Assembly: GCA_003480165.1 (NCBI GenBank) | Contig: QUIQ01000004.1 | Span: forward strand, 71,756-135,755 | Direction: 5' to 3' | DNA length: 64,000 nt | From: Firmicutes bacterium AM41-11 | GTDB taxonomy: Bacteria > Bacillota_I > Bacilli_A > Erysipelotrichales > Erysipelotrichaceae | In this document: piece by piece, positions 53,272 to 62,275 of the stretch | How the letters are laid out: every line of letters starts with the position of its first letter | How positions within the stretch are numbered: the first letter of the stretch is position 1 | Notes under the pieces: model-generated | Told to the model about the DNA's origin: nothing | Databases searched by the model: none | Seen by the model: the letters and a program-made list of their open reading frames with translations, nothing else | Position numbers and translations under genes: made by a program

Positions 53272-54436
53272 AGTACTCTTTCATATTGATATCAATGCCT
53301 TTTTTGCCTCAGCAGAAATCTTAAAGAAACCATCGCTTGCCGGTAGGCCAATTGCGATTGGTTCAGTGAGTCGCCATGGGGTTTTATCTACCGCCAGCTA
53401 TGAAGCTAGAGACTATGGGGTTCATAGTGCCATGCCAGTTTATGAGGCCTTACGGCTTTGTCCGGACTTAGAACTGGTTCAACCAGACTTTGTGTATTAT
53501 CGTGAGTTAAGTGCGAAGTTTTTCCATTATCTATATCAATATACCAATCAGATTGAACCAGCAAGTATTGATGAATGTTACATGGATGTAACAGAAATTA
53601 TCAAAGCGTATAAGCGGCCTATGGATTTAGCTTTCCAAATTCAAAATGGGGTATATAAAGAAACCGGCTTGCATGTTTCGATTGGCGTAGCACCAACTAA
53701 GTTTTTAGCGAAGATGGCTAGTGATATGCGTAAACCAAATGGAATTACGATTCTTAGAAAAGTGGAATTATCCACTAAACTGTGGCCTTTACCGATTGAA
53801 GATATGGTTGGTATTGGTAAAAAAACGGTACCTAAATTAAAAAAGCAGGGCATTATGACGATTGGTGATTTTGCCAGTGAAGAAAATGAAAATACGGTTT
53901 TATCAATTTTGGGTCGAAGTGGATATAGCTTGTTGTTAAAGGCTAGAGGGAAGAGTACCAATCGACTCTCTTATTCGAATACCCGGCAATCGATTTCTCT
54001 AGGGAAAACGTATGAAAATGATTTATATTCGATGGATGAAATTCTATCTTGTGTTCGCTTATTAACTTTAAAATTATCTGAAAAGATGAAACGAAAGAAT
54101 TATAAAGGGAAATTGGTCTCTTTAACTTTACGTGATTTAGATTTTCATAATATTGTGCGAAGTCAATCTTTAAAAGAATACACGAATGAATTTGCGTATC
54201 TATATGAGGCTTTGCAGGAAATTATTGAACAGAACTATATCGAAGATCATGGCTATCGGCATATAACGATTCATGTAGGTTCTTTAAAAAATGCTTCCGA
54301 GATTATCGAACAACCTACTTTATTTGAAAAGCCTTTGGATTCTACTTCGATGATCTTAAAGGAATTAAATCATAAAATCGATGGAATTCATTTGATAAAA
54401 GCAAGTGATTTGTTGAAGGAGGATTTGGATGAGTGA
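53264..54436 (+). CDS. dinB: DNA polymerase IV (Y-family)
   Basis: Translesion polymerase. The catalytic motifs HIDINAFFASAE (first Asp pair; V/MD replaced by ID as in some members) and ASIDECYMDVTE are intact. GVAPTKFLAKMASD and the helix-hairpin-helix MVGIGKKTVPKL follow, and the little-finger domain ends the protein. The 390 residues are usual. It overlaps the recN end. A C-terminal beta-clamp-binding type segment, QPTLF, is seen near residue 350. Confidence 0.92.
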   Translation: MARVLFHIDINAFFASAEILKKPSLAGRPIAIGSVSRHGVLSTASYEARDYGVHSAMPVYEALRLCPDLELVQPDFVYYRELSAKFFHYLYQYTNQIEPASIDECYMDVTEIIKAYKRPMDLAFQIQNGVYKETGLHVSIGVAPTKFLAKMASDMRKPNGITILRKVELSTKLWPLPIEDMVGIGKKTVPKLKKQGIMTIGDFASEENENTVLSILGRSGYSLLLKARGKSTNRLSYSNTRQSISLGKTYENDLYSMDEILSCVRLLTLKLSEKMKRKNYKGKLVSLTLRDLDFHNIVRSQSLKEYTNEFAYLYEALQEIIEQNYIEDHGYRHITIHVGSLKNASEIIEQPTLFEKPLDSTSMILKELNHKIDGIHLIKASDLLKEDLDE

Positions 54437-55085
54437 TTTAGAGAAGAATTATCTATTAGACGAATCAATGGTTTTATACCAACATAAAGATCATTTTCAT
54501 TTCAATACGGATACGAAGCTTTTAGCGCAATTTATGCAGGTAAAAAAGAATGAGAGAGTGCTGGATATTGGAACCAATAACGGTGCTCTTTTATTAGCAG
54601 CAGATCAATATCCGGTTAAAGAATTAATTGGTGTAGAAGTATTAGAACCGGCTTGTTTAGTGGCACAAAAGAATGCGGATACTTTTTTTCACCATCCTAC
54701 TAGAATTATTCATTCACGAGTACAGGAATTACAGATTGATCCTGTGGATGTCATTGTTTGTAATCCACCGTATTTTTCTAAAAAGGCTACAAATCCCAAT
54801 ACCGAACTCTCGTATCGTCAATTGGGGCGGATTGAAGAAAATTTAACGTTAGAGGAACTGGCATTTCATGCCAATCGTTTATTGAAGAGCAATGGGCGCT
54901 TTTATATGGTGCATCGGATTCATCGTTTAAATGATATCTTTACCTATTTATTAAAGAATCATTTTCATGTCAAAACGTTTCAAATTGCATATGATTCACG
55001 GGATAAACAAGCTAAATCGGTTTTGATTGAAGCTATCAAAGAATCCAATTGTGACTGTTTTTGTAAGGAAGCTTTAATGATTTAG
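54429..55085 (+). CDS. tRNA1(Val) A37 N6-methyltransferase-like protein
   Basis: A class I SAM methyltransferase with the N6-adenine signature NPPYF (about residue 115) and the SAM motif VLDIGTNNGALLLAA. The 218 residues and the opening DxxxxYQHKDHFHFNTDTKLL resemble the YfiC/TrmN6 family, which in Firmicutes sits next to small GIY-YIG genes. It overlaps dinB by eight bases. The target RNA is inferred. Confidence 0.85.
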   Translation: MSDLEKNYLLDESMVLYQHKDHFHFNTDTKLLAQFMQVKKNERVLDIGTNNGALLLAADQYPVKELIGVEVLEPACLVAQKNADTFFHHPTRIIHSRVQELQIDPVDVIVCNPPYFSKKATNPNTELSYRQLGRIEENLTLEELAFHANRLLKSNGRFYMVHRIHRLNDIFTYLLKNHFHVKTFQIAYDSRDKQAKSVLIEAIKESNCDCFCKEALMI

Positions 55086-55094
55086 AGGTCCAGT

Positions 55095-55997
55095 ATGAAT
55101 TTTCAAGAAGCTATTAGTGATTACTTGATTTATATTCAAGTCGTTCAACATCGCAGTGTTAAAACGATTCATGCCTATCAACACAATTTGGCTGTTTATC
55201 AAGCTTTTATGGAAAGCAAAGGACTGAAAGAAGTAGATGCGATTACGGTTCCTTATTTGGATGAATTCTTACAGGCGTTTCATCAAAATCATAGTTCAGA
55301 AAGTACCAATCAAATTCTTTCAACGATTCGTTCCTTTCATAAATATACATCTTTAAACCATCCGAATATTTCGAATCCTTCACGCTATTTACATAGTTTT
55401 TCGAAAGAGAAGAAATTACCGATTTATTGTTCGAAAGAAGATATGCGCATCCTATTTGATTCTTTTGATGATTCCCAAACAGGTATTTACCAAAAGACGA
55501 TTTTAATGACTTTATATTCTTGTGGATTGCGGGTCAGCGAATGTTGCACTTTAGAGTTGAATCAGGTGCATCTTTCTAATAAAATAGTAAAGGTATATGG
55601 CAAAGGAGATAAAGAACGTTTGATTCCGATTGCTGATCCTTGTATTGCACAAATGGAAGTGTATTTGAATACGGTTCGGAATGAATGGGATGTGAATCAT
55701 AGTCCTAATTTCTTTATCAATCATTTGGGTCATGTTTGTACCCGACAATATGTTCATACGTTCATCAAAAAACATGTAGAAGCTTGTGGTTTAGATCCCA
55801 GGATTTCAGCACATAGTTTTCGTCACAGTTTTGCGACGCATCTTTTAGATGGACAAGCAGATTTGCGTGTTGTGCAAGAGCTCTTAGGGCATAGTGATAT
55901 TCAAACGACACAAATCTATACACATATTCAAAACGAACGCTTAAAATCGGCCTACGATCAGTTTTTCGACTGGAAAGGCAAAAAGGAGGATAAATAA
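55095..55997 (+). CDS. Tyrosine recombinase, XerC/XerD-like
   Basis: A 300-residue tyrosine recombinase with an N-terminal SAM-like core-binding domain (1-90). The catalytic set is complete: R in YSCGLRVSE, K in VYGKGDKERLIPI, HxxR in AHSFRHSFATH, H in LLGHSDI and the nucleophile Tyr in TTQIYTH. Location among housekeeping repair genes and lack of att-like repeats favour the chromosome-dimer resolvase XerD or XerC over a phage integrase. Confidence 0.87.
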   Translation: MNFQEAISDYLIYIQVVQHRSVKTIHAYQHNLAVYQAFMESKGLKEVDAITVPYLDEFLQAFHQNHSSESTNQILSTIRSFHKYTSLNHPNISNPSRYLHSFSKEKKLPIYCSKEDMRILFDSFDDSQTGIYQKTILMTLYSCGLRVSECCTLELNQVHLSNKIVKVYGKGDKERLIPIADPCIAQMEVYLNTVRNEWDVNHSPNFFINHLGHVCTRQYVHTFIKKHVEACGLDPRISAHSFRHSFATHLLDGQADLRVVQELLGHSDIQTTQIYTHIQNERLKSAYDQFFDWKGKKEDK

Positions 55998-55999
55998 GT

Positions 56000-56857
56000 A
56001 TGTCATGTGAAGGATGTCCTAGTGCAGGAAAATGTGGAAAAGATGCATCTAGTTGTGGTGTCGTTTCCAATCCAAATAATTCTATAAAAAATGTCGTTGC
56101 GGTTATGAGTGGTAAAGGTGGCGTTGGTAAGTCAAGTATGACTGTTTTACTTGCCAAGGCACTTGCCAAAAAAGGCTTGAAAGTTGGTATCATGGATGCG
56201 GATATTACTGGTCCTAGTATTCCGCGTTTAATGGGTGTAGAGAAAGAACAAGCCTATGGAAACAAGGATAATGAAATTATTCCTATTGAAGTAGAAGGCG
56301 TTAAATTAATGTCTTTAAACTTCATGATGGAAAATGAAAGTGATCCGGTTATTTGGCGTGGACCAATCGTAGGAAATGTCGTAAAACAGTTCTATACCGA
56401 TGTTTGTTGGTCGGATTTAGATGTTTTATTGATTGATATGCCTCCTGGTACGGGAGATGTAGCTTTAACGGCTTTACAATCTTTACCAGTATCTGGTGTG
56501 GTTATGGTTTCTACACCACAACCAATGGTTTCTATGATTGTGGAAAAAGCCATCCGTATGTGTGAAAAGATGGATGTAGATGTCTTTGGTGTAATTGAAA
56601 ATATGGCTTATTTACAATGTCCAAATTGTAAGGAAAAGATTGAATTTTATAAACAAGAAGACTTAGATACATTTAAACAAGAGAGTGGATGTAAAATCTA
56701 TGGTACTTTACCTATGGTTGATTTGATTCGTGATGTGAATGGTTTTGAAAATTATTCTTTAGCTCAAAGAGAACAAACTCTTGCATATATGGATGATATT
56801 GCGGGTCAATTATTGGCTGATTTAGAAGCTCATGCAAGTACTGTGGAAGAAAAGTAG
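56000..56857 (+). CDS. mrp: Mrp/NBP35-family Fe-S carrier ATPase
   Basis: A deviant-Walker P-loop ATPase that carries Fe-S clusters. SGKGGVGKSSMT is near residue 37, and the conserved CPNC motif, which binds a bridging cluster, is near residue 211. An N-terminal Cys-rich leader (C3, C6, C12, C19) resembles Nbp35-type proteins. The 285 residues fit. DMPPGTGD is the switch region. It may serve Fe-S proteins such as Rnf and MtaB. Confidence 0.92.
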   Translation: MSCEGCPSAGKCGKDASSCGVVSNPNNSIKNVVAVMSGKGGVGKSSMTVLLAKALAKKGLKVGIMDADITGPSIPRLMGVEKEQAYGNKDNEIIPIEVEGVKLMSLNFMMENESDPVIWRGPIVGNVVKQFYTDVCWSDLDVLLIDMPPGTGDVALTALQSLPVSGVVMVSTPQPMVSMIVEKAIRMCEKMDVDVFGVIENMAYLQCPNCKEKIEFYKQEDLDTFKQESGCKIYGTLPMVDLIRDVNGFENYSLAQREQTLAYMDDIAGQLLADLEAHASTVEEK

Positions 56858-57452
56858 TCGTAATAAAAGAATGATTCTTAAAGTTTCGAATGGTGTGGTT
56901 ATTGTTTCCACACCTTATTCTGTTTCTAGAGTGGAAGTCGAAGCATTTGTCAAAAAAAACCAAGCCTGGATCGCAAAACAATTAAAAAAGGATGCGGCTA
57001 GTATTTTACAAGCAGGCCAAACTATTTCTTTATTAGGCCAAACTTATGTTCTAAAGGAAGCGGATAGCTGTTTTACGATGGATGATTCTTGTTATTTCTG
57101 CCGAGATGAAAAAAAGTGGAAAGCTTTTTTATTGGCTTATGCACAAGATTTTATCGCAGAACGTTTTGTCTATTGGTCAACAAAGATGGGACAGGATTCG
57201 CTTTCTTTAAAATTTGGTTTTTATAAATCAAAGTGGGGAAGTTGTCGTAGAGATACTCGAGAGATTCGTTTGAATGGATATTTGGCGCTTTGTTCACCGC
57301 GTATGATTGATGCGGTGATTGTACATGAACTATGTCATTTGAAATTTCCCAATCATTCTTCGAGATTTTATCAGGAAGTTCTTTTCTGGTTTCCTGATTA
57401 CTACAAAGAATATAAAAAATTGCGGTCCATTAAAATGGTCCGCACAAAATAA
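56832..57452 (+). CDS. YgjP-like zinc metallopeptidase (M48/WLM-type)
   Basis: A 206-residue protein of the DUF45/YgjP family. The zinc motif is VIVHELCHL followed by NHSSRFY, and SKWGSC is the conserved upstream motif. The family's N-terminal pattern (RS-x-RK... V..P) matches residues from the ATG at 56832, so this start, overlapping the mrp end, is preferred over the ATG at 56871, which also lacks a ribosome binding site. The substrate is unknown. Confidence 0.85.
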   Translation: MQVLWKKSSRNKRMILKVSNGVVIVSTPYSVSRVEVEAFVKKNQAWIAKQLKKDAASILQAGQTISLLGQTYVLKEADSCFTMDDSCYFCRDEKKWKAFLLAYAQDFIAERFVYWSTKMGQDSLSLKFGFYKSKWGSCRRDTREIRLNGYLALCSPRMIDAVIVHELCHLKFPNHSSRFYQEVLFWFPDYYKEYKKLRSIKMVRTK

Positions 57453-57456
57453 AGAT

Positions 57457-57485
57457 GGTGCCAACATAGTGTTGACACCTTTTTC
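57457..57485. terminator. terminator between the YgjP-like gene and purB
   Basis: GGTGCCAACA pairs with TGTTGACACC (one C-A mismatch) around TAG, followed by TTTTTC on the + strand. The genes converge here. Confidence 0.6.
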
Positions 57486-58922
57486 TTATACATTGATTTC
57501 TGCTTCGATACCTAATTCATCTTTATGTTTGGCTAGAATTGGATCAATATAATCTCTAAAGAATTCTTCGGTTTGTTGAACGGAACGACCAACGTAATGA
57601 ATTGGTTGCATATGTGCTTCGATTTCTTCTTTTGTTAAACCGAATTTTGGATCATTGGCAATTCGTTCAATCAAATCATTTGGCTTTCCTTCTTCTTTTA
57701 CGACTTTTCCTGCTGCCATCGAATGTTGGCGAACGAGTTCATGAAGTTCTTGACGGTCACCACCAGCTTTAACTGCATCCATCATAATGTTTTCGGTAGC
57801 CATGAATGGTAACTCTTTTAAGATATCTGCTTCAACAACTTTTGGATAAACAACCATACCATCGGTAATGTTTAAATATAAATCAAGGATTCCATCGGTT
57901 GCTAAAAAGGCTTCTGCAATACTAATACGTTTATTAGCTGAGTCATCGAGTGTTCTTTCAAACCATTGTGCACTAGCTGTAATAGCTGGGTTTAATGAAT
58001 CACTAATCACATAACGTGCGAGGGCTCCCATTCGTTCAGAACGCATTGGATTTCGTTTATAAGCCATAGCAGAGGAACCAATTTGTCCTTTTTCGAATGG
58101 TTCTTCAACTTCTTTCATATGTTGTAATAAACGAATATCGTTTGAGAATTTGTGGGCACTTTGGGCAATGCCAACTAAGACAGACATGACTTGGGTATCA
58201 TATTTACGTGTATAGGTTTGACCTGATACAGGGAAGTATGAATCATACCCTAACTTTTCGCAAATCTTTTTATCGAGTTCTTTAACTTTATCGGTATCGT
58301 TATTGAAAAGTTCCATAAAGCTTGCCTGGGTACCAGTTGTTCCTTTACATCCAAGCAATTTCTTATTGTCGAGTAAATGTTGGATTTCTAAAACATCCAT
58401 ATATAAGTCTTGTGCCCATAGAGAAGCACGTTTTCCGACTGTCGTTGGTTGGGCAGGTTGGAAATGCGTAAATGCTAAACAAGGCATATCTTTATATTCT
58501 AAGGCGAATTTCTTTAGTTGTGCTAAAACATTAATACATTTCTTTTCGAGTAATTCTAATGCTTCATGCATAATGATTAAATCCGTATTGTCGCCTACAT
58601 AACAAGATGTAGCACCTAAATGAATGATTCCTTTTGCTTTAGGACATTGTACGCCATAGGCATAGACGTGACTCATAACGTCGTGGCGAACGATTTTTTC
58701 TCTTTCTTTCGCTACATCGTAATTGATGTCATCTTTGTGTGCGATTAATTCGTCGATTTGTTCCTGGGTAATGTCTAAACCGAGTTCCTTTTCCGTTTGT
58801 GCAAGGGCAATCCATAGTCTTCTCCAAGTACGAAATTTCTTATCGTTTGAGAATAAAGCTTGCATTTCCTTTGAAGCATAACGTTGGCTTAAAGGGGATT
58901 GGTAATATTCGTTTTGTGCCAT
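57486..58922 (-). CDS. purB: Adenylosuccinate lyase
   Basis: Acts twice in purine synthesis (SAICAR to AICAR, and adenylosuccinate to AMP). The fumarase/aspartase-superfamily signature is GSSAMAYKRNPMRSE; the catalytic His is in TSCYVGDN/HxGATS (IHLGATS) and the segment FTHFQPAQPTTVGKR. The 478 residues are typical. The ATG at 58922 has GGAGG seven bases upstream; a longer in-frame start is not needed. It is a single gene with its own promoter. Confidence 0.94.
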   Translation of the reverse strand: MAQNEYYQSPLSQRYASKEMQALFSNDKKFRTWRRLWIALAQTEKELGLDITQEQIDELIAHKDDINYDVAKEREKIVRHDVMSHVYAYGVQCPKAKGIIHLGATSCYVGDNTDLIIMHEALELLEKKCINVLAQLKKFALEYKDMPCLAFTHFQPAQPTTVGKRASLWAQDLYMDVLEIQHLLDNKKLLGCKGTTGTQASFMELFNNDTDKVKELDKKICEKLGYDSYFPVSGQTYTRKYDTQVMSVLVGIAQSAHKFSNDIRLLQHMKEVEEPFEKGQIGSSAMAYKRNPMRSERMGALARYVISDSLNPAITASAQWFERTLDDSANKRISIAEAFLATDGILDLYLNITDGMVVYPKVVEADILKELPFMATENIMMDAVKAGGDRQELHELVRQHSMAAGKVVKEEGKPNDLIERIANDPKFGLTKEEIEAHMQPIHYVGRSVQQTEEFFRDYIDPILAKHKDELGIEAEINV

Positions 58923-58945
58923 TTGATTTCCTCCATACATGCTTT

Positions 58946-58974
58946 ATTATACTTTGTCTTAAAACCCAATTCAA
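58946..58974 (-). promoter_or_regulatory. purB promoter
   Basis: Read leftward: TTGAAT (58974-58969), a 17-base spacer and TATAAT (58951-58946), 23 bases before the purB ATG. It overlaps the divergent murT promoter. Confidence 0.7.
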
Positions 58975-58983
58975 TGCTATAAT
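58954..58983 (+). promoter_or_regulatory. murT-gatD promoter
   Basis: TTGTCT (58954-58959), an 18-base spacer and a perfect TATAAT (58978-58983), then an AAAAGGAG site before the ATG at 59010. It is interleaved with the purB promoter on the other strand, so the two may compete. Confidence 0.6.
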
Positions 58984-59009
58984 GGAAGTCAAAAGGAGAT
59001 TTATAAGCT

Positions 59010-60326
59010 ATGAAAGCTTTTTCTATATTTTCTACAAAACTTAGTTCAAAAATGCTTCATCTTATTGGTCATGGTGGATCTATGCCGGGATCAATTGGTT
59101 TGAAGCTTGATCCAAATATCTTATCGAAATTACATTTTTCAGGACCAGTTATTCTTGTGACGGGTACGAATGGAAAAACTAGTACGGCAAATATGGTTGC
59201 CGATTTATTTATGCGTGCTGGCTATCGGGTTATTACCAATCGGAAAGGGGATAATCTTAAAGCTGGAATTACTACGACTTTATTGACACATTGTTCGGTT
59301 TCAGGACAAGTTAAAGCGGATGTTGTGGTACTAGAAGTCGATGAATTAAATATTCGGCATATTTTACCTTTTATTCCGGTTTCGGCTTTAATTGTGAATA
59401 ATTTCTTCCGCGATCAATTAGATCGTGCACGAGAAATGGAACAATTGATTGAATCAATTGAAAAGGTTCTGCCAAATTATTCGGGTAAACTTATTCTAAA
59501 TGGCAATGATCCAAACGTTGTTCGACTCGCAACCAAAGCCAAACAAGCTAAGCCGTATTATTTTGGAATGGCAGAAAATACATATAGTGTCAAACATACC
59601 AGTGAGGCAAGTGAAGGGAAGTTCTGTCCTGTTTGTGGAGCAAAGTTAACGTATGACTATTATCAATATTCACATATTGGTTCTTTTCATTGTACAAAGT
59701 GCGCTTTTCAAACACCGGAATTATCAATTTGTTTAAAAGATATTGACTTAAATAAAGAAAACTTTTCTTGTGAGGGTACGGTTTATCATTCCCCTTATGA
59801 GGGCATGTATTCGATGTATAATTGTGCCGCTGTCTTAACGGTTGCCAAAGCGTTTTCTATTTCCAATGAGGTTGTCAAAGAAGTCTTCCAGCATGCCCCA
59901 CAACCAAAAGGACGAAATGAAAAGTTTGAAAAAGATGGGCATACTTGTATTTTAAATTTAGTGAAAAACCCTACGGGTGCCAATGAAGTAATGAAAGTCA
60001 TTGAAAAAGATCATAATGAAAAGAAAATCTGTATTGTTCTAAATGATCGGGAACAAGATGGAACGGATGTTTCTTGGATTTACGATACTTTCTTTGAAAA
60101 GATCATGGATGAAAAGACTAAAGAAATATATTGTACAGGCTTACGTGCGAATGATATGGCTCTACGAATCTATTATGGGGGATATAAAGGAAAAATTACT
60201 GTAATCAATGATTTACAAGAGGCTGTACATCACGCAAATGAAAACATTGATACGACTTATGTGGTTGCGACGTATACGGCATTATTGCCTTCTAGAAATG
60301 CGATTGTGAAAGAGATGGAGGCGTAA
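59010..60326 (+). CDS. murT: Lipid II isoglutaminyl synthase subunit MurT
   Basis: A Mur-ligase-type ATPase that with GatD amidates the D-Glu of lipid II to D-isoglutamine. GTNGKTSTANM (about residues 52-62) binds ATP. A four-Cys zinc ribbon is inserted at C206-x2-C209 and C228-x2-C231, a MurT hallmark. The C-terminal DUF1727 domain (about 310-430) contacts GatD. The 438 residues are normal. The gatD gene follows two bases after. Confidence 0.94.
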   Translation: MKAFSIFSTKLSSKMLHLIGHGGSMPGSIGLKLDPNILSKLHFSGPVILVTGTNGKTSTANMVADLFMRAGYRVITNRKGDNLKAGITTTLLTHCSVSGQVKADVVVLEVDELNIRHILPFIPVSALIVNNFFRDQLDRAREMEQLIESIEKVLPNYSGKLILNGNDPNVVRLATKAKQAKPYYFGMAENTYSVKHTSEASEGKFCPVCGAKLTYDYYQYSHIGSFHCTKCAFQTPELSICLKDIDLNKENFSCEGTVYHSPYEGMYSMYNCAAVLTVAKAFSISNEVVKEVFQHAPQPKGRNEKFEKDGHTCILNLVKNPTGANEVMKVIEKDHNEKKICIVLNDREQDGTDVSWIYDTFFEKIMDEKTKEIYCTGLRANDMALRIYYGGYKGKITVINDLQEAVHHANENIDTTYVVATYTALLPSRNAIVKEMEA

Positions 60327-60328
60327 GT

Positions 60329-61072
60329 ATGGAACTTAAAGTATGTTGGATGTATCACGATATCATGGACCTTTATGGAGATAAAGGAAATATTTTAACG
60401 TTAAAAAAACGCTGTATGGACCGCAATATTGACTTTCAATTAAGTACTTGTGGAATTGGTCAAAGTGCGGATTTATCCGATTTTGATTTGGTTTTCCTTG
60501 GTGGAGGAGCCGATAAAGAACAGATGAGTTTGATTCCAGATTTGTTGTCAAGAAAAGAGAATATTCAAAAAGCTTTAGATTCGCATACGTTCTTCTTATT
60601 GATTTGTGGTGGCTATCAATTATTTGGTCAATATTATATTGCGGCTGATGGTTCTAAAATGGAAGGATTGGGCTTTAATTCCTACTATACGGATACTGGT
60701 AAAGCGGGAAGTCGTTGTATTGGAAATATTATTATTGATGCAAACTTAGATGGTCTACAAACCAAAATTGTTGGTTTTGAAAATCATGGAGGACAAACCC
60801 TACATGTTGATCATCCTTTAGGAAAAGTTTGTAAAGGCTATGGAAATGCCTTTGATGCCGGGTTAGAAGGATATTACGATGGTCGTATGTTAGGAACCTA
60901 TTTACATGGTCCTTTACTTCCAAAGAATCCCTTAGTTGCGGATTTTGTGATTACCAAAGCTTTAAAGAAGCGTAATCCAGATTTTACGATGGAACAGCTT
61001 CCACATTTAGAAAATCCGTTTGATCAGGCAGCGCGTAAAGCTTTATTTGATCGTTTTGAAATCAAAGAATAA
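60329..61072 (+). CDS. gatD: Lipid II isoglutaminyl synthase glutaminase subunit GatD
   Basis: A class I (CobB/CobQ-like) glutamine amidotransferase that supplies ammonia to MurT. The nucleophile is C93 in LLICGGYQLFG. The catalytic His lies in GTYLHGPLLPKNP (near residue 190). The 247 residues are typical. A strong terminator follows. Together with MurE here, it shapes the stem peptide of the cell wall. Confidence 0.94.
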   Translation: MELKVCWMYHDIMDLYGDKGNILTLKKRCMDRNIDFQLSTCGIGQSADLSDFDLVFLGGGADKEQMSLIPDLLSRKENIQKALDSHTFFLLICGGYQLFGQYYIAADGSKMEGLGFNSYYTDTGKAGSRCIGNIIIDANLDGLQTKIVGFENHGGQTLHVDHPLGKVCKGYGNAFDAGLEGYYDGRMLGTYLHGPLLPKNPLVADFVITKALKKRNPDFTMEQLPHLENPFDQAARKALFDRFEIKE

Positions 61073-61082
61073 GGGTTTTATT

Positions 61083-61119
61083 ATCCCATCTATGTGCAAG
61101 CACGTAGGTGGGATTTTTA
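61083..61119 (+). terminator. terminator of murT-gatD
   Basis: A 15-bp stem (ATCCCATCTATGTGC with GCACGTAGGTGGGAT, some G-T pairs) around AA, then a T-rich tail. Confidence 0.85.
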
Positions 61120-61217
61120 TTTGGCAAATTGCAGTATATAGAACTGTCTTACGTTGAATAAAAAAGTATAATACTTATAAAGAACGTAAGGATTACGATT
61201 CGGAATGGGAGTTCTAT

Positions 61218-61563
61218 ATGGCGAATTCTTTAAAATTTAACAAAGAAAAGAAAATAGAAATTGTTCAATACTGTATAGATCATAATCATGATTATAAAGG
61301 TACAGCTGAATTTTATGGTGGAAATTATGCGCAAATTTATAATTGGGTCAAGAAATATGAATCTAAGGGTGCAGATGGTCTGGAAGATAGACGCGGTAAG
61401 CGTAAACCAGAAGAACAATTAACTGATTTGGAAAAGCCCAACGTAGAATAGCGGAGCTTGAAAGAATGAACAAACGATATCAGATGGAGATTGAGCTATT
61501 AAAAAAAGAAAAAGCCTTCGAGAAGAGCTGTTTGGCGAGTCTTTCGAAGACTTAGAAAATTGA
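61218..61563 (+). pseudogene. broken IS3-type transposase orfA (helix-turn-helix protein)
   Basis: The first 71 residues read as an intact IS3-type OrfA helix-turn-helix start (FNKEKKIEIVQYCIDH, YGGNYAQIYNWVKKYES). At about 61435 the frame is lost: one missing A in GAAAAGCCC turns EKAQRRIAELERMNKRYQ into a stop. A second shift near 61519 is needed to recover REELFGESFEDLEN before a stop at 61561-61563. Joined, the product would be about 115 residues with the usual C-terminal leucine zipper. No orfB, inverted repeats or target duplication are seen. It is a decayed remnant. Confidence 0.75.
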
Positions 61564-61633
61564 ATTTATTAGAAAACAAAGGGATAATAGATTAATTTTT
61601 CATGCAATCATTAGATCAGATAGATTGTATCAT

Positions 61634-62167
61634 TTAATCTTTATCTTCTTTTTGTATACAATCATACATTTCAAATTCGGTATGAATCTTATAAACAATG
61701 GTTTTAACGACGCTATTCATTAATAATTGTTCTTTATTTGGATTGGCAAAGGTATATTCTTCCTTGACAGTTCCATACGCCATGATTTGATGGAGATAAT
61801 GATCAAAGCAGGCACTAAAGGAATCATAGACATCTCCAATTGAGGGAGCTTCCATGGCTTGTTCAATTTCAATGAGTTGCGTAATTTCCGTTAAGGAATA
61901 ACAACGCTTTAAAATACATACCGCAATTAAAAAAGCTAAGTGATAGGGTTTATAGTGCTTTTTTATTGGTGGCTTAACGATACTGTTTTTTACATAATTA
62001 TTAACCATATTGGATGTAATGACATTTTTTTCTGAATCAAAATAAAGTGGTTTTAAGCGATCGTTAATAAAAAAGATGACTTGATCCATATATATATCAA
62101 AGCTTGGTAAGTCTTTCCATTTAGGACATTGAAAATTTTTGAGCTGTTCATATTGTTCTTTTTTCAT
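61634..62167 (-). CDS. DUF1836-like putative DNA-binding regulator
   Basis: A 177-residue protein. VITSNMVNNYVKNSIVKPPIKKHY followed by HLAFLIAVCILKRCYSLTEI matches the DUF1836 layout, a MerR-like helix-turn-helix with an added helical part (sequence given in part). No effector can be named. It diverges from degV, whose promoter contains a palindrome, so it may control degV and itself. It lacks a ribosome binding site; a promoter lies six bases before the ATG. Confidence 0.75.
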   Translation of the reverse strand: MKKEQYEQLKNFQCPKWKDLPSFDIYMDQVIFFINDRLKPLYFDSEKNVITSNMVNNYVKNSIVKPPIKKHYKPYHLAFLIAVCILKRCYSLTEITQLIEIEQAMEAPSIGDVYDSFSACFDHYLHQIMAYGTVKEEYTFANPNKEQLLMNSVVKTIVYKIHTEFEMYDCIQKEDKD

Positions 62168-62173
62168 ACTGTA

Positions 62174-62202
62174 AAAATACCATAATCTTTTAAACCTTTC
62201 AA
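62174..62202 (-). promoter_or_regulatory. promoter of the DUF1836-like gene, probably leaderless
   Basis: Read leftward: TTGAAA (62202-62197), a 17-base spacer and extended -10 TGGTATTTT (TATTTT at 62179-62174), then six bases to the ATG at 62167. Confidence 0.5.
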
Positions 62203-62225
62203 TATAGTTTTAAGAACTAGATGTA

Positions 62226-62254
62226 TTGACTTATAACTCTATATAAGTTAGAAT
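62226..62254 (+). promoter_or_regulatory. degV promoter with an internal palindromic operator
   Basis: TTGACT (62226-62231), a 17-base spacer and TAGAAT (62249-62254). The inverted repeat ACTTATA-N6-TATAAGT (62229-62248) fills the spacer and overlaps the -35, an arrangement expected for a repressor or a MerR-type activator site. Confidence 0.65.
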
Positions 62255-62275
62255 TCGAAATATAGGAGAATATAT

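Noticed and set aside
55095..55997. Phage or integron integrase
   Set aside because: Neighbours are all housekeeping genes and no att repeats, tRNA or cargo genes are seen; it fits XerC/XerD.
57421..57444. Hairpin at the end of the YgjP-like gene
   Set aside because: The inverted repeat is inside the coding sequence, has an internal mismatch and no T tract; the following hairpin at 57457 is the better terminator.
61435..61530. Programmed IS3 frameshifting
   Set aside because: No canonical A6G-type slippery heptamer lies at the first break, and two shifts plus a missing orfB indicate decay.
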